A DNA stretch of 64,000 bases from JABJPM01 sp964344655 (GTDB taxonomy: Archaea > Nanobdellota > Nanobdellia > SCGC-AAA011-G17 > PNOQ01), in assembly GCA_964344655.1 (NCBI GenBank), contig CAYFOF010000002.1:1-64000 (forward strand), in the 5' to 3' direction. The position numbers and the translations under genes are program-made. Below, one piece after another: positions 8,515 through 16,619 of the stretch (positions are counted from its first letter, which is position 1; each line of letters starts with the position of its first letter). The notes beneath the pieces were generated by a model, which saw nothing but the letters and a program-made list of their open reading frames with translations, was not told where the DNA came from and did no database searches.

Positions 8515-8994
8515 TTACTCTTCTTTGGATTTTTCTTCAGTTTTAGGTTCTTCAGCAGGAGCTTCTTCTTTTGGAGCCTCTTCTGCCGGCTTTTCTTCAG
8601 TTTTAGCTTCTTCAGCTTTTGGCTCTTCTTCTTTTACTAATCCAAGAGCTTTCTCTAAATCTTCAGAACCTTCTTTAATAATTTTAACATTTAATTGATT
8701 AATAGTTTCATCAACAGTTTTACCATGAACAGTTTTTCTTTGTTTTACGCCTTTATCTTTTGCTTTAGCGCCAACACCAGAAATAACTAATGGTCTTTTT
8801 CTTCCTAAAACATCCAAATCTCCCCTCATAGGAAAACCTTGAGCATCAGATCCTCCAGTTATTTCTAATTCATAACCTTTTAATCCAATAGCATTGCCAT
8901 CTACTTTATCGCCAACTTTTTTACCCATATATATTTGGGCATCTCCTTCCTTCTTGTAACTTTTCCCTGTTTTTGGATTATTTATAACAAACAT
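8515..8994 (-). CDS. rps6e: Ribosomal protein eS6 with acidic C-terminal tail
   Basis: The core (about residues 1-115) is eS6: 'VINNPKTGKSYKKEG', 'GYELEITGGSDAQGFPMR', and 'KRPLVISGVGAKAKDKGVKQRKTVHG'. After about residue 115 comes a 45-residue tail of repeated Glu/Ala/Pro/Lys (units like KTEEKPAEEAP), which most archaeal eS6 proteins lack. A similar acidic tail is on the cold-shock protein at 57973. First of the eS6/Zn-ribbon/aIF2-gamma group. Confidence 0.95.
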   Translation of the reverse strand: MFVINNPKTGKSYKKEGDAQIYMGKKVGDKVDGNAIGLKGYELEITGGSDAQGFPMRGDLDVLGRKRPLVISGVGAKAKDKGVKQRKTVHGKTVDETINQLNVKIIKEGSEDLEKALGLVKEEEPKAEEAKTEEKPAEEAPKEEAPAEEPKTEEKSKEE

Positions 8995-9047
8995 TTTCTT
9001 ATTTTGAGAAGATATTTCTTTTAAAAAGCTTTCTATTGTATTTTATT

Positions 9048-9641
9048 TTATACATGGTTCTTTATTTCTAACCCGAAAAGATTCCTGATCTTATTATTTA
9101 TTTTAACAGTATACTTATCGCTATCACTCGCACCATTAATTAATGAGATATAATCAGAAACATCAAGGTATTTTTCCAAAGTCCAGCCCTCATCGAGGGC
9201 TTTTTTTTCAACCAAGGAAACAGTTGACGGATTTAATGACACCTCATTACCTCTTCCAATAGATTTTACACATATTCCATAAAATCCCATAATGCCGTAT
9301 TTTTTTGCTCTCTTCCAATGTTCCATTTCATGTCTATAATTATCGGGATTATTAAAATAATGATTGAGGGCTTTCTTATATGTCTCACCATCGTTAAATA
9401 AAACAAAAGTTTTAATTTGTTTTAACTTTGCTTCATGACATAATTTTAAAAATGTTTTAAACTCTATTTTTTGTTCGAGAAACATATTTATAAAACCACA
9501 ATCAATTGGCCCTTTCTTTAATTCTTCTTTAATCTTGGCAAATTCAATATTGATCAAATTCAAATCAAATTCATTTATTAAAAATAATTCATTGTCAGAA
9601 ATGACTTTTTTATTTTCATCCATTTCTTTTTTTTCACTCAT
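9048..9641 (-). CDS. Putative HExxH metallopeptidase-like protein downstream of infB
   Basis: About 197 aa, soluble. Contains 'YRHEMEHWKRAKKYGI', where HEMEH fits the HExxH zinc-protease signature and the following 'AKKYG' resembles small phage and plasmid metallopeptidases of unknown substrate. A third zinc ligand is not obvious. The likely start is ATG 9639-9641, just after the infB stop (9646-9648); an earlier in-frame ATG at 9671 would overlap infB by 26 nt. Co-transcribed with aIF5B. The family is not recognised and catalysis is uncertain. Confidence 0.6.
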   Translation of the reverse strand: MSEKKEMDENKKVISDNELFLINEFDLNLINIEFAKIKEELKKGPIDCGFINMFLEQKIEFKTFLKLCHEAKLKQIKTFVLFNDGETYKKALNHYFNNPDNYRHEMEHWKRAKKYGIMGFYGICVKSIGRGNEVSLNPSTVSLVEKKALDEGWTLEKYLDVSDYISLINGASDSDKYTVKINNKIRNLFGLEIKNHV

Positions 9642-9645
9642 ATAC

Positions 9646-11358
9646 TCATATACCCCAAGTAGGATTATCATTACGCTTCATCTCAGAAATCTCACGCAAA
9701 ACATCTTTCTCTTTAGCACTCAAATATTTCTTCAAACCTTTCAGAGCAACAAAATCTTCTTCAGGGACATCTGAAAATAATATATCTCCTTCAGAAACTT
9801 GCCTACCAACAGTAACTCCAGTCAAAGCAACCGCAACTTGTTTTCCTTCTAAAGCTTCATTAACATTATCTTTTCCATCTTTTATAGATTTCAAAACACA
9901 CAACTTAGATCCATTTTTAGTAACAGGAGTATTTGCCTTTACAGTTCCAGCTAAAACCTCAACACCCACAATAGCAGGATCTTTTTGCCTAAAAACATGA
10001 TCTTTCAAAATCTCAATCTTAAATGGTTTAACTAACTCACCCAATTCAGCTCCCTCTAAACGACTAGCCTCTTCAGCCAACCACTTTTCAGCATCTTCAA
10101 TTATTTTATAGATAACTCTATTTGTTATAATATGAACATTTTCATCTTTTTCAACTTCTTTAACATTAAAACCCAAAACCAAACGATTCAAAGAATTTTC
10201 TTCAGAAGAAGCTTCCATAATATCTCCTTTAGTAATATTTCCAATCCCTGCTTTTTTTATCTTAACTCCTTTTTCACGTAATAACCTAGTCAAAGCTTCT
10301 AATGAACCTAAAGTATCTGCTTTTATTACAATCCCTTCATTATCAGTTTCAATCATAACCTCTTCAACTTCTGCCATTAATTCTTCTTTAATTGAATCAC
10401 TATCCTCATTTGCAACAGCAATTGGCATTCCTGGAATAACATCATCCAAGCCCGGACCAGCAATTTTCACAGCCGCAGAAGCATGAATCTCATCAACAGC
10501 GACACACTTATTATTCTCCAAAGTAAACAAACATTTAGCTTTACTTTCAATAGGTTCTCCAATAGAACCCACTAAAATTTTATCATTTTGTTTTATAGAG
10601 CCAGAATAAATTATAGTATCTAATGTTTTTCCCATTCCTTTTTCTTCAGTAACTTCTAAAATAGTTCCTTTGGCTTGACCCTTTACATCAATATTCAAAG
10701 AATCTTCTAAAAACTTTTGAGCTAACCCTGTTATAGTCATCAATAATTCTGGAAAACCCTCTCCAGTTTTTGCAGAAATAGGAATAATCGCAACTTGTTT
10801 TGTATAATCATTAACTCTATCGAATCTTTCAGAATTAATTCCCAACTCAGATAGTTTTCCAACAATTTCATACAATTTCATTTCCATAGATTGTTTTATT
10901 TGATCGCTTTGTTCACTAAAACTTTGCAAAATTAATTTATCCGGTTGAGATTTCCATCCCCCCATAACATCAATTTTATTCGCTGCAACAACAAAAGGAG
11001 TTTTATATTGTTTTAATATTTCGATGGCTTCAATAGTTTGAGGTTTTAATCCCTCATTAACATCTATAACCAAAATAGCAATATCAGCAATATTCCCTCC
11101 TCTTTTTCTTAAAGTAGTAAACGCTTCGTGCCCCGGACTATCAATGAATAAAACTCCAGGAATTGTCAAATTAATATTTTTCAATAAATCCCCACAAATT
11201 TTCTTAATATTTTCTAATTCAATAGTATAAGCAGAAATAGCTTGAGTAATTCCCCCAGCTTCTTTTGCTGCAAGAGAGCTCCCCCTAATTCTATCTAAAA
11301 TAGAAGTTTTTCCATGATCCACATGCGCCAATAGCACACAAATTGGTTGTCTAATCAT
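9646..11358 (-). CDS. infB: Translation initiation factor aIF5B (archaeal IF2)
   Basis: GTPase that promotes ribosomal subunit joining (570 aa, typical archaeal length). It starts directly with the G domain: 'AHVDHGKTSI' (11-20), 'GGITQAISAY', 'IDSPGHEAF', 'AANKID'. Domain II, the ABA domain III and the C-terminal barrel with 'FRQKDPAIVGVEV' follow. In many archaea infB is clustered with L7Ae/S28e/L24e/ndk; here it sits about 8 kb away from that group. Confidence 0.96.
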   Translation of the reverse strand: MIRQPICVLLAHVDHGKTSILDRIRGSSLAAKEAGGITQAISAYTIELENIKKICGDLLKNINLTIPGVLFIDSPGHEAFTTLRKRGGNIADIAILVIDVNEGLKPQTIEAIEILKQYKTPFVVAANKIDVMGGWKSQPDKLILQSFSEQSDQIKQSMEMKLYEIVGKLSELGINSERFDRVNDYTKQVAIIPISAKTGEGFPELLMTITGLAQKFLEDSLNIDVKGQAKGTILEVTEEKGMGKTLDTIIYSGSIKQNDKILVGSIGEPIESKAKCLFTLENNKCVAVDEIHASAAVKIAGPGLDDVIPGMPIAVANEDSDSIKEELMAEVEEVMIETDNEGIVIKADTLGSLEALTRLLREKGVKIKKAGIGNITKGDIMEASSEENSLNRLVLGFNVKEVEKDENVHIITNRVIYKIIEDAEKWLAEEASRLEGAELGELVKPFKIEILKDHVFRQKDPAIVGVEVLAGTVKANTPVTKNGSKLCVLKSIKDGKDNVNEALEGKQVAVALTGVTVGRQVSEGDILFSDVPEEDFVALKGLKKYLSAKEKDVLREISEMKRNDNPTWGI

Positions 11359-11401
11359 AGAAATAACTCAAATTAACAGTTTTAAAAAGATTTCTAAAAA
11401 A

Positions 11402-11956
11402 TTATCTTTCTTCATTCAAAGAATCATATCCATCTGGAAGAAGATCTATTCTATCTCCTTCTTTCAAATTCTCAGGGTCCAACCCCTGTTCTTTCAAATA
11501 ATTAATCATCATTCTTGTTCTAGAAGCAAGTGATTCTTTATCATTTTCACTAATAACTCTCTCTCCATATTCTGCATACCAGTGTCTTTTAGCTATGCCT
11601 GGTCCCCAAGAGTTATCAAAAAAAGTATCCCCATAATTAACAGTATATAATGAGTCTGAAAATGATCTTCGCAATCTAGCAACATAATCTTCATGTAAAG
11701 CTGGCGTTACTGGTCTACTCCCTGGGCCATTATAAGGATTAATAGTTGGTCTTGGTCCATGTCCACTTGCCTCAGCAAGAGTCACAATTCCAGGATCTTC
11801 TACTTCTCTATTTTTGTAATCCACACCCACAAAAGTTAAAGCACCAGCAAGAGCAATACCCACAACTCCAGCAAATAATTTCTCTGGAATCCTTCCAATC
11901 GTATTATCCCATATCCTATCTTTAAGCGTATCATACTTATTAGTGCCGATTGCCAT
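11402..11956 (-). CDS. Membrane-anchored protein with LysM-like C-terminus
   Basis: About 184 aa. A short cytoplasmic N-terminus ('MAIGTNKYDTLKDRIWDN') precedes one membrane segment ('LFAGVVGIALAGALTFVGV'), then an extracytoplasmic region. The end resembles a LysM motif: 'YTVNYGDTFFD' early and 'NLKEGDRIDLLPDGY' at the close, although the insertion between them is longer than in standard LysM. ATG 11954-11956 is chosen because a TTATATAG box lies about 25 nt upstream; an earlier in-frame TTG at 12037 lies upstream of that box. LysM binds GlcNAc-type glycans, so a cell-envelope or host-surface role is possible. Divergent from the regulator at 12044. Confidence 0.6.
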   Translation of the reverse strand: MAIGTNKYDTLKDRIWDNTIGRIPEKLFAGVVGIALAGALTFVGVDYKNREVEDPGIVTLAEASGHGPRPTINPYNGPGSRPVTPALHEDYVARLRRSFSDSLYTVNYGDTFFDNSWGPGIAKRHWYAEYGERVISENDKESLASRTRMMINYLKEQGLDPENLKEGDRIDLLPDGYDSLNEER

Positions 11957-12043
11957 ATAAAAAGGAACAGTATAGACTATATAAGTTTTATCAAAATTAA
12001 ACATAAAATAAGCTTTATAAACAAATATACCTATCAAAATCCC

Positions 12044-12592
12044 ATGGAAGACAACACATTTATGATGGTTTCAATGAAAGATTCAAAATCAGTAGCTGAT
12101 GCTCTCTCAAATAAAACTGCTCAAAAAATATTACAATATTTAACTGAAAAAAAAGAAGCAACCGAGTCAGAACTATCGGAAAAATTAGAAATTCCTCTTC
12201 CAACAGTGCATTATAATATCCAACAATTAAAAAAAGCCAATTTAATCAAATCAAAAGAGTTTTTCTGGAGTAAAAAAGGTAAAAAAATGAAAATATTTAC
12301 TCTAGCTAAGAAATTTATAGTTATTTCTCCAGATTCTTCAGAAAATACATTATCAAAACTAAAAAGTTTACTTCCTGTGGCTGTACTAAGTTTTGTAGGA
12401 GCAGGATTAATAAAATTATTTGTAAAACCAACAACAATTGAAATCCCCACAACTACAGCTGGAAAAGTTTTACCTGGACAAATAGTAGAACCAACAACAG
12501 TAACATTAGATCCAAATCTAGCTTTATGGTTTTTAGGTGGATCCTTATTTGTTTTAATTTTAACATTCTTGTTCACATTAAGAAATAAATAG
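12044..12592 (+). CDS. Winged-helix (ArsR-type) transcription regulator with two membrane segments
   Basis: 182 aa. The N-terminal winged helix (about 15-95) contains 'ATESELSEKLEIPLPTVHYN' as the HTH and 'SKEFFWSKKGKKMKIFTL' as the wing. Two hydrophobic segments follow at about 110-127 ('LLPVAVLSFVGAGLIKLFV') and 158-178, joined by a Thr/Pro-rich loop. Membrane-tethered ArsR-like regulators are common in archaea and probably sense envelope signals directly. Divergent from the LysM-like gene, so it may control that promoter. Confidence 0.8.
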   Translation: MEDNTFMMVSMKDSKSVADALSNKTAQKILQYLTEKKEATESELSEKLEIPLPTVHYNIQQLKKANLIKSKEFFWSKKGKKMKIFTLAKKFIVISPDSSENTLSKLKSLLPVAVLSFVGAGLIKLFVKPTTIEIPTTTAGKVLPGQIVEPTTVTLDPNLALWFLGGSLFVLILTFLFTLRNK

Positions 12593-12631
12593 AATCCGAA
12601 ACCTTTTTATTACGTTTATCTTCTCCAAAAT

Positions 12632-14875
12632 ATGTCTTCAAACGCTAATTTGGAAAGAATTATAGAAGATTCCATCAAATCAACAGAAGTTGATACACGA
12701 TTTATTGATATTTTAAAAAGTTCAGATATAATAGTGCAAACATTGTTAGATCCAGAATATCAAGAATTTATAAGATCAGAAGACACCACAAAATTTACAG
12801 AAGAAGAACAAATAAATTATTCTACTTTTATTGATCTATTAGATGTATTTAGAGAGAGCCACAGATCATATTATTTATTTAAAGATCAAAAATTTCCAGA
12901 GTTAGGTTCAGACAAAGGACCAGAAGATGGATTAATTCCTGAAGAAGAATTTAACGAATTTAACAATTATATGCTATTTAGGCTTGAAAATTTAGATCAA
13001 GTGGATTTTTCAAGATTGTTAAGATTAGCATATACTTTTCAGGAAGGACATTTTCCAATTAGAAGCGAAAAAGCAGAATTTTCTCCAAGAGGAGCATCAG
13101 ATGTTATCCCAGATAACAAGGATGTTCACCCAGCTATAGAAAGAATAGGAAATGAAGATGTATTTAAAACACTTGAGGGAATAATTTTATCCAACCCAAG
13201 ACTAAAAACGATGTTAAATTCTCTAAGCTTCTTAGACACAATTTTCGGAGGATTCGCCCACATACAAGGAGAAATTCTCCAACCAAGCAAAATATTAATT
13301 ACGCCATTATCTGAATATGATCAAAGATCGAAAAACAAACTACTAATTAAATCATTAAATGCAGCAGTGAGAGGGTTTGAACGTGCAAAAAGTACATTTT
13401 TCCTTCACGATAGAAAAATTATCGATGATAAACCCAAAGTACACATTAATTTTAATGGAGAAGCATACGAAAAATTCAAAGAAGATTACGGCGCAATGGT
13501 TAGCTTATCTTTAGGAGATTTACAAATACTTAATCCAGAATTTCTAAAGGAATATGCAGAGCACCTTCGGCACAAATTTAGATTTCCAAACCATAAAAGT
13601 CCAATGTCTGATAAAAGTAAAATAGTCTATAAAACAATTCTAAGACAAAAAGAAAAATTAGAAAATCTCAGAGAAAGAGTGTTTGAAGTTTTATTTAGGT
13701 ATGATGAATATGCATTCCACTCTAGAGAATCTATGGGAGAAATGATTTGGGATTTAACTTCATTATCAGATGAATGGTATTCTGGAATACAAGGGGCACA
13801 AACTTTTGTCAGTGCCGGAAGCAGACCTGTAAGAGAAAAACCACTCGAAGAAATGGTTGATGAATACATGGCCAACACAAAAAATGATATAGTAAATATT
13901 GTTGATATTGGTTGCGGAGATGGAAGAAAATCAATACACATCATGGAATATATGAGAAAAAAATATCCAGACACAGAAGCAAGATTACATTTGGTAGACA
14001 CAAGTGAAGATATGTTAGATATTGCAAGAATGAATGCATACGATGCACAAATAAATCCAACAACAAGAATAGGAGACATAAAAAGAGCTCCAATTAATCC
14101 AATATTAGATGAATTTTTCAATAGTTTATTGGCTGGCGTAGAATACACACAAAACGTAGAAGAAGTGGTTCCAAGGGATCAAATATTCATAAATGGCGGA
14201 TTACTAGATACCTATCAAACAGATTTGTCAATTGGAAATTTAGTATTATGTCTAGGAAATACGATTGGCAACATGAGCTCTCCAAAATTAGTGATAAAAA
14301 ATTTAATGGATTCAACAAGAAATCCACGTAGAGACATGATTTTATTCGACCATGACATTATTAAAAACGCTGCAAGATATGAAGACAAAAGTTTTATGGT
14401 TGGTTTCATGGAAAATGCAGGATTCGATATGGATTTATTTAGATACCACATAAGTGAAGATGAAAAAGGCATTAGGGCAGAATTTATTTACACTGGTGAA
14501 CAACCATTAATACTATCACAACAATCAGAAAATAGAATATTAGAAACAGGATTTAATTTTATTAATTATCTAAATGAAATCTCAAATGATCCATCAGAAG
14601 AACCCCAAAGAGGAAAAAGAATAATAAACATAAGACCTGGAGAAAGAATTCTAGTAGCAACTTCTGGAAAATTCAAACCAACAGAATTTGAAGAAAAAGT
14701 TTTCACCGCGGCAAAAGATGATTATAGGACATTTATGAGAAGATATTCAACACACCACAAAATGATAAGAGACGAAGATACTATGTATGTCTTATCTGCT
14801 ACTGCTGGAAAAATCCCCGATGAAGTACAAGAAGCAATAGAAATACTTGATGATGATTTTTACAATCTTAATTAG
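12632..14875 (+). CDS. Large protein with EgtD-type SAM methyltransferase domain
   Basis: 747 aa. The C-terminal part (about 405-720) is a class I SAM methyltransferase: motif I is 'IVDIGCGDGRKSIHI', the acidic end of strand 2 is 'LHLVDTSEDMLDIA', and 'LVLCLGNTIGNMSSPKLV' matches the signature of the histidine-specific methyltransferase family (EgtD/Methyltransf_33). The first 400 residues are helical and unrecognised, far larger than in EgtD (about 320 aa in total). The substrate need not be histidine. An AAACCTTTTTATTA promoter lies at about 12599-12612. The 3' end overlaps the Lrp regulator by 8 bp. Confidence 0.75.
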   Translation: MSSNANLERIIEDSIKSTEVDTRFIDILKSSDIIVQTLLDPEYQEFIRSEDTTKFTEEEQINYSTFIDLLDVFRESHRSYYLFKDQKFPELGSDKGPEDGLIPEEEFNEFNNYMLFRLENLDQVDFSRLLRLAYTFQEGHFPIRSEKAEFSPRGASDVIPDNKDVHPAIERIGNEDVFKTLEGIILSNPRLKTMLNSLSFLDTIFGGFAHIQGEILQPSKILITPLSEYDQRSKNKLLIKSLNAAVRGFERAKSTFFLHDRKIIDDKPKVHINFNGEAYEKFKEDYGAMVSLSLGDLQILNPEFLKEYAEHLRHKFRFPNHKSPMSDKSKIVYKTILRQKEKLENLRERVFEVLFRYDEYAFHSRESMGEMIWDLTSLSDEWYSGIQGAQTFVSAGSRPVREKPLEEMVDEYMANTKNDIVNIVDIGCGDGRKSIHIMEYMRKKYPDTEARLHLVDTSEDMLDIARMNAYDAQINPTTRIGDIKRAPINPILDEFFNSLLAGVEYTQNVEEVVPRDQIFINGGLLDTYQTDLSIGNLVLCLGNTIGNMSSPKLVIKNLMDSTRNPRRDMILFDHDIIKNAARYEDKSFMVGFMENAGFDMDLFRYHISEDEKGIRAEFIYTGEQPLILSQQSENRILETGFNFINYLNEISNDPSEEPQRGKRIINIRPGERILVATSGKFKPTEFEEKVFTAAKDDYRTFMRRYSTHHKMIRDEDTMYVLSATAGKIPDEVQEAIEILDDDFYNLN

Positions 14876-15833
14876 GAGGAAGATAATTTATCCTATGTTC
14901 TTGATAAGTTAAAATAACTTCATAATCTCTTATAAAATTTGGAAACTCAACTTTCATCTCTTTAATAAATTCATAAAGTTTAGTAGCATTATCTAATTCT
15001 GATTCAAATTCTAAATCTGCTCTACCAACTGGATCAGTCACATAAATCACATTAGAGTCATGTTTCAAATACTCAATCAATCTTTTTTTCTCTTCCTTTG
15101 TAACATTGTAAAAATTCAAAAATACTTTGAAATGTTGATACCCTAATTTTTTAGTATCAACCATTGCTCTATATCCCAATATAACTCCTTTCTTTTCTAA
15201 ATTTTTTATCCTATACTTCGCAGCATTTGGAGTCAAACCTGCCTTTTTTGCAATAGTTAAAATTGAAGATCTTGCATTTTGTGAAAGTTGTAATAATATC
15301 TTATAATCTTTCTCATCTATTTTTTCTACTTCTTTATCTTCACCAACTATTAATGAAGTATAATCTTTGGAAGTATATAAATAATTTTTCTTAAAGTGAA
15401 CAATGGAGGTAGCTACAGTAACTTCCTTTTCCTGTATCAACTCTCCAAAATTAAACATTAAATCATCATAAATTTTCTTAAAATCATATATACTTTTAGA
15501 CCAAATAACAAAAACACTATTCCAAGTCCCTTCTAAACTTGCTACCCAAGCAAATGATGGATGTTTTTTTGCATATTCCATCATTTTTTTCTTTTTTTCT
15601 TCAGAAACATCTCTATATTTTATAATAATTCGATACGGCGCAAAACCTAATTTAGCAACATCTAAAATTGCATAGTAACCATTAACAATTCCCCTATTTT
15701 CTAAATTTTTCAATCTATAATTAACAACTTCCTTACTTAATCCAACCCTTTTAGCTATTTGGGAATATGTTTGTCGTGCATCCATATCCAAGATTTGTAA
15801 AATTTTTCTATCTTTTACATCTAAATCTGCCAT
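14868..15833 (-). CDS. Lrp/AsnC-family regulator with two HTH units
   Basis: 321 aa built as a tandem duplication. HTH 1 is at about 5-60 ('LDVKDRKILQILDMDARQTY', 'IAKRVGLSKEVVNYRLKNLE') and HTH 2 at about 168-225 ('DEKDYKILLQLSQNARSS', 'AKKAGLTPNAAKYRIKNLEK'). Each is followed by a RAM-like alpha/beta ligand domain, the first degenerate. Fused double-Lrp proteins occur widely in archaea. Its upstream region holds five TGATAA boxes, probable operators for autoregulation and for control of the divergent membrane protein at 16044. Confidence 0.88.
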   Translation of the reverse strand: MADLDVKDRKILQILDMDARQTYSQIAKRVGLSKEVVNYRLKNLENRGIVNGYYAILDVAKLGFAPYRIIIKYRDVSEEKKKKMMEYAKKHPSFAWVASLEGTWNSVFVIWSKSIYDFKKIYDDLMFNFGELIQEKEVTVATSIVHFKKNYLYTSKDYTSLIVGEDKEVEKIDEKDYKILLQLSQNARSSILTIAKKAGLTPNAAKYRIKNLEKKGVILGYRAMVDTKKLGYQHFKVFLNFYNVTKEEKKRLIEYLKHDSNVIYVTDPVGRADLEFESELDNATKLYEFIKEMKVEFPNFIRDYEVILTYQEHRINYLPPN

Positions 15834-15835
15834 CT

Positions 15836-16010
15836 TGATAAAAAATAATGCATAATTAATATATATAATTTTCGTTTTGATAAAAAATTAATAAATTATT
15901 TCAATAATACTTAATTTTAACACATACAATATAAAAAATTAACAATTATTAATTATCAAATCAACAAATAAAAAACAAATATTTTCATTATGATAAAAAA
16001 TATGATAAAA
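15836..16010. promoter_or_regulatory. Cluster of TGATAA(AAA) boxes, candidate Lrp operator
   Basis: Direct TGATAAAA copies begin at 15836, 15878, 15991 and 16003; the last two are 12 nt apart, about one helical turn. An inverted copy TTATCA is at 15953-15958. They fill the 210-bp, very AT-rich region between the divergent double-HTH regulator and the membrane-protein gene. Binding by that regulator is inferred from position only. Confidence 0.5.
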
Positions 16011-16043
16011 TGTATTTTATAACAAACATACAATACTAATTAT

Positions 16044-16472
16044 ATGAAACCTCAAAAAATGGGAAAAGCGGGACAACTTGCAATGTTAATGAGTATGCCT
16101 GCACTTGATGGCAACATAGTTTTGCTTGTTCTTGGAGGACTATTCAGCTTACAAAATGTAATGCTAATCGGATTGACAGTAATGTCTGGTCCCGGAGCAT
16201 TCATACAAAGCGCCACAATAGATGCCACAACAAGGGAACGAGTAATAGTTTCTGTAGTTGCTGGATTAATTGCAACAGTAGCAGTAATACTAGCAGCAAC
16301 AATGGGTCCAAAACTTTTCGAATTCATAGATGTAAACATAATGAAATTCGCAGGAGGAGTTGCGGTTTGCTTAATTGGATTGATGATAGCAGGAGTAAAA
16401 CTTCCAAGCATGATCCCATTAGTAATAGTAGTTACTGGATTAGTATTATCTTTCGTAGCTAAAATCTATTGA
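16044..16472 (+). CDS. Small polytopic membrane protein, 142 aa
   Basis: Four predicted membrane segments ('GNIVLLVLGGLFSLQNVMLI', 'VIVSVVAGLIATVAVILAAT', 'FAGGVAVCLIGLMIAGV', 'MIPLVIVVTGLVLSFVA') and almost no soluble part. Not assigned to a family. It is the divergent neighbour of the double-Lrp regulator across a region full of repeated boxes, so its expression is probably controlled by that protein. Higher GC and Gly/Ala content than its surroundings suggests strong expression. It could be a channel or small transporter component. Confidence 0.7.
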   Translation: MKPQKMGKAGQLAMLMSMPALDGNIVLLVLGGLFSLQNVMLIGLTVMSGPGAFIQSATIDATTRERVIVSVVAGLIATVAVILAATMGPKLFEFIDVNIMKFAGGVAVCLIGLMIAGVKLPSMIPLVIVVTGLVLSFVAKIY

Positions 16473-16485
16473 TCACATCCAAAAA

Positions 16486-16608
16486 CCCCGTCTAGCTCAA
16501 CGGCAGAGCGTTCGGCTGTAGATACTATTCGACTGTGTCGTACAGACAAAGAATGAAGAATAGTTAGCCGTACCCGGAAGGTTCCCGGTTCAAATCCGGG
16601 GGCGGGGA
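16486..16608 (+). tRNA. tRNA-Tyr (GTA) with intron
   Basis: Acceptor CCCCGTC (16486-16492) pairs with GGCGGGG (16601-16607), with discriminator A at 16608. C1-G72 is the archaeal tRNA-Tyr identity pair. The D arm is GCTC/GAGC; anticodon stem TTCGG pairs with CCGGA (16574-16578, one G-U); the loop starts CTGTAG with anticodon GTA at 16518-16520; the T arm is CCCGG-TTCAAAT-CCGGG. No CCA is encoded. About 50 extra nucleotides interrupt the loop after the anticodon. The matching TyrRS is at 29988. Confidence 0.9.
16522..16572 (+). other. tRNA-Tyr intron (boundaries approximate)
   Basis: The insertion follows position 37 of the anticodon loop, the usual archaeal site. ACTATTC pairs with GAATAGT and CGAC with GTCG to form an internal hairpin, and GGCT/AGCC can extend towards the exons. 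A textbook bulge-helix-bulge could not be drawn cleanly, so the ends may shift by 1-3 nt and the motif may be relaxed. Confidence 0.65.
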
Positions 16609-16619
16609 TAATATTCAAA

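Noticed and set aside
15834..16043. A replication origin at the AT-rich repeat region
   Set aside because: No Orc1/Cdc6 gene is near and the repeats lack the ORB pattern; a regulator operator explains the repeats better.
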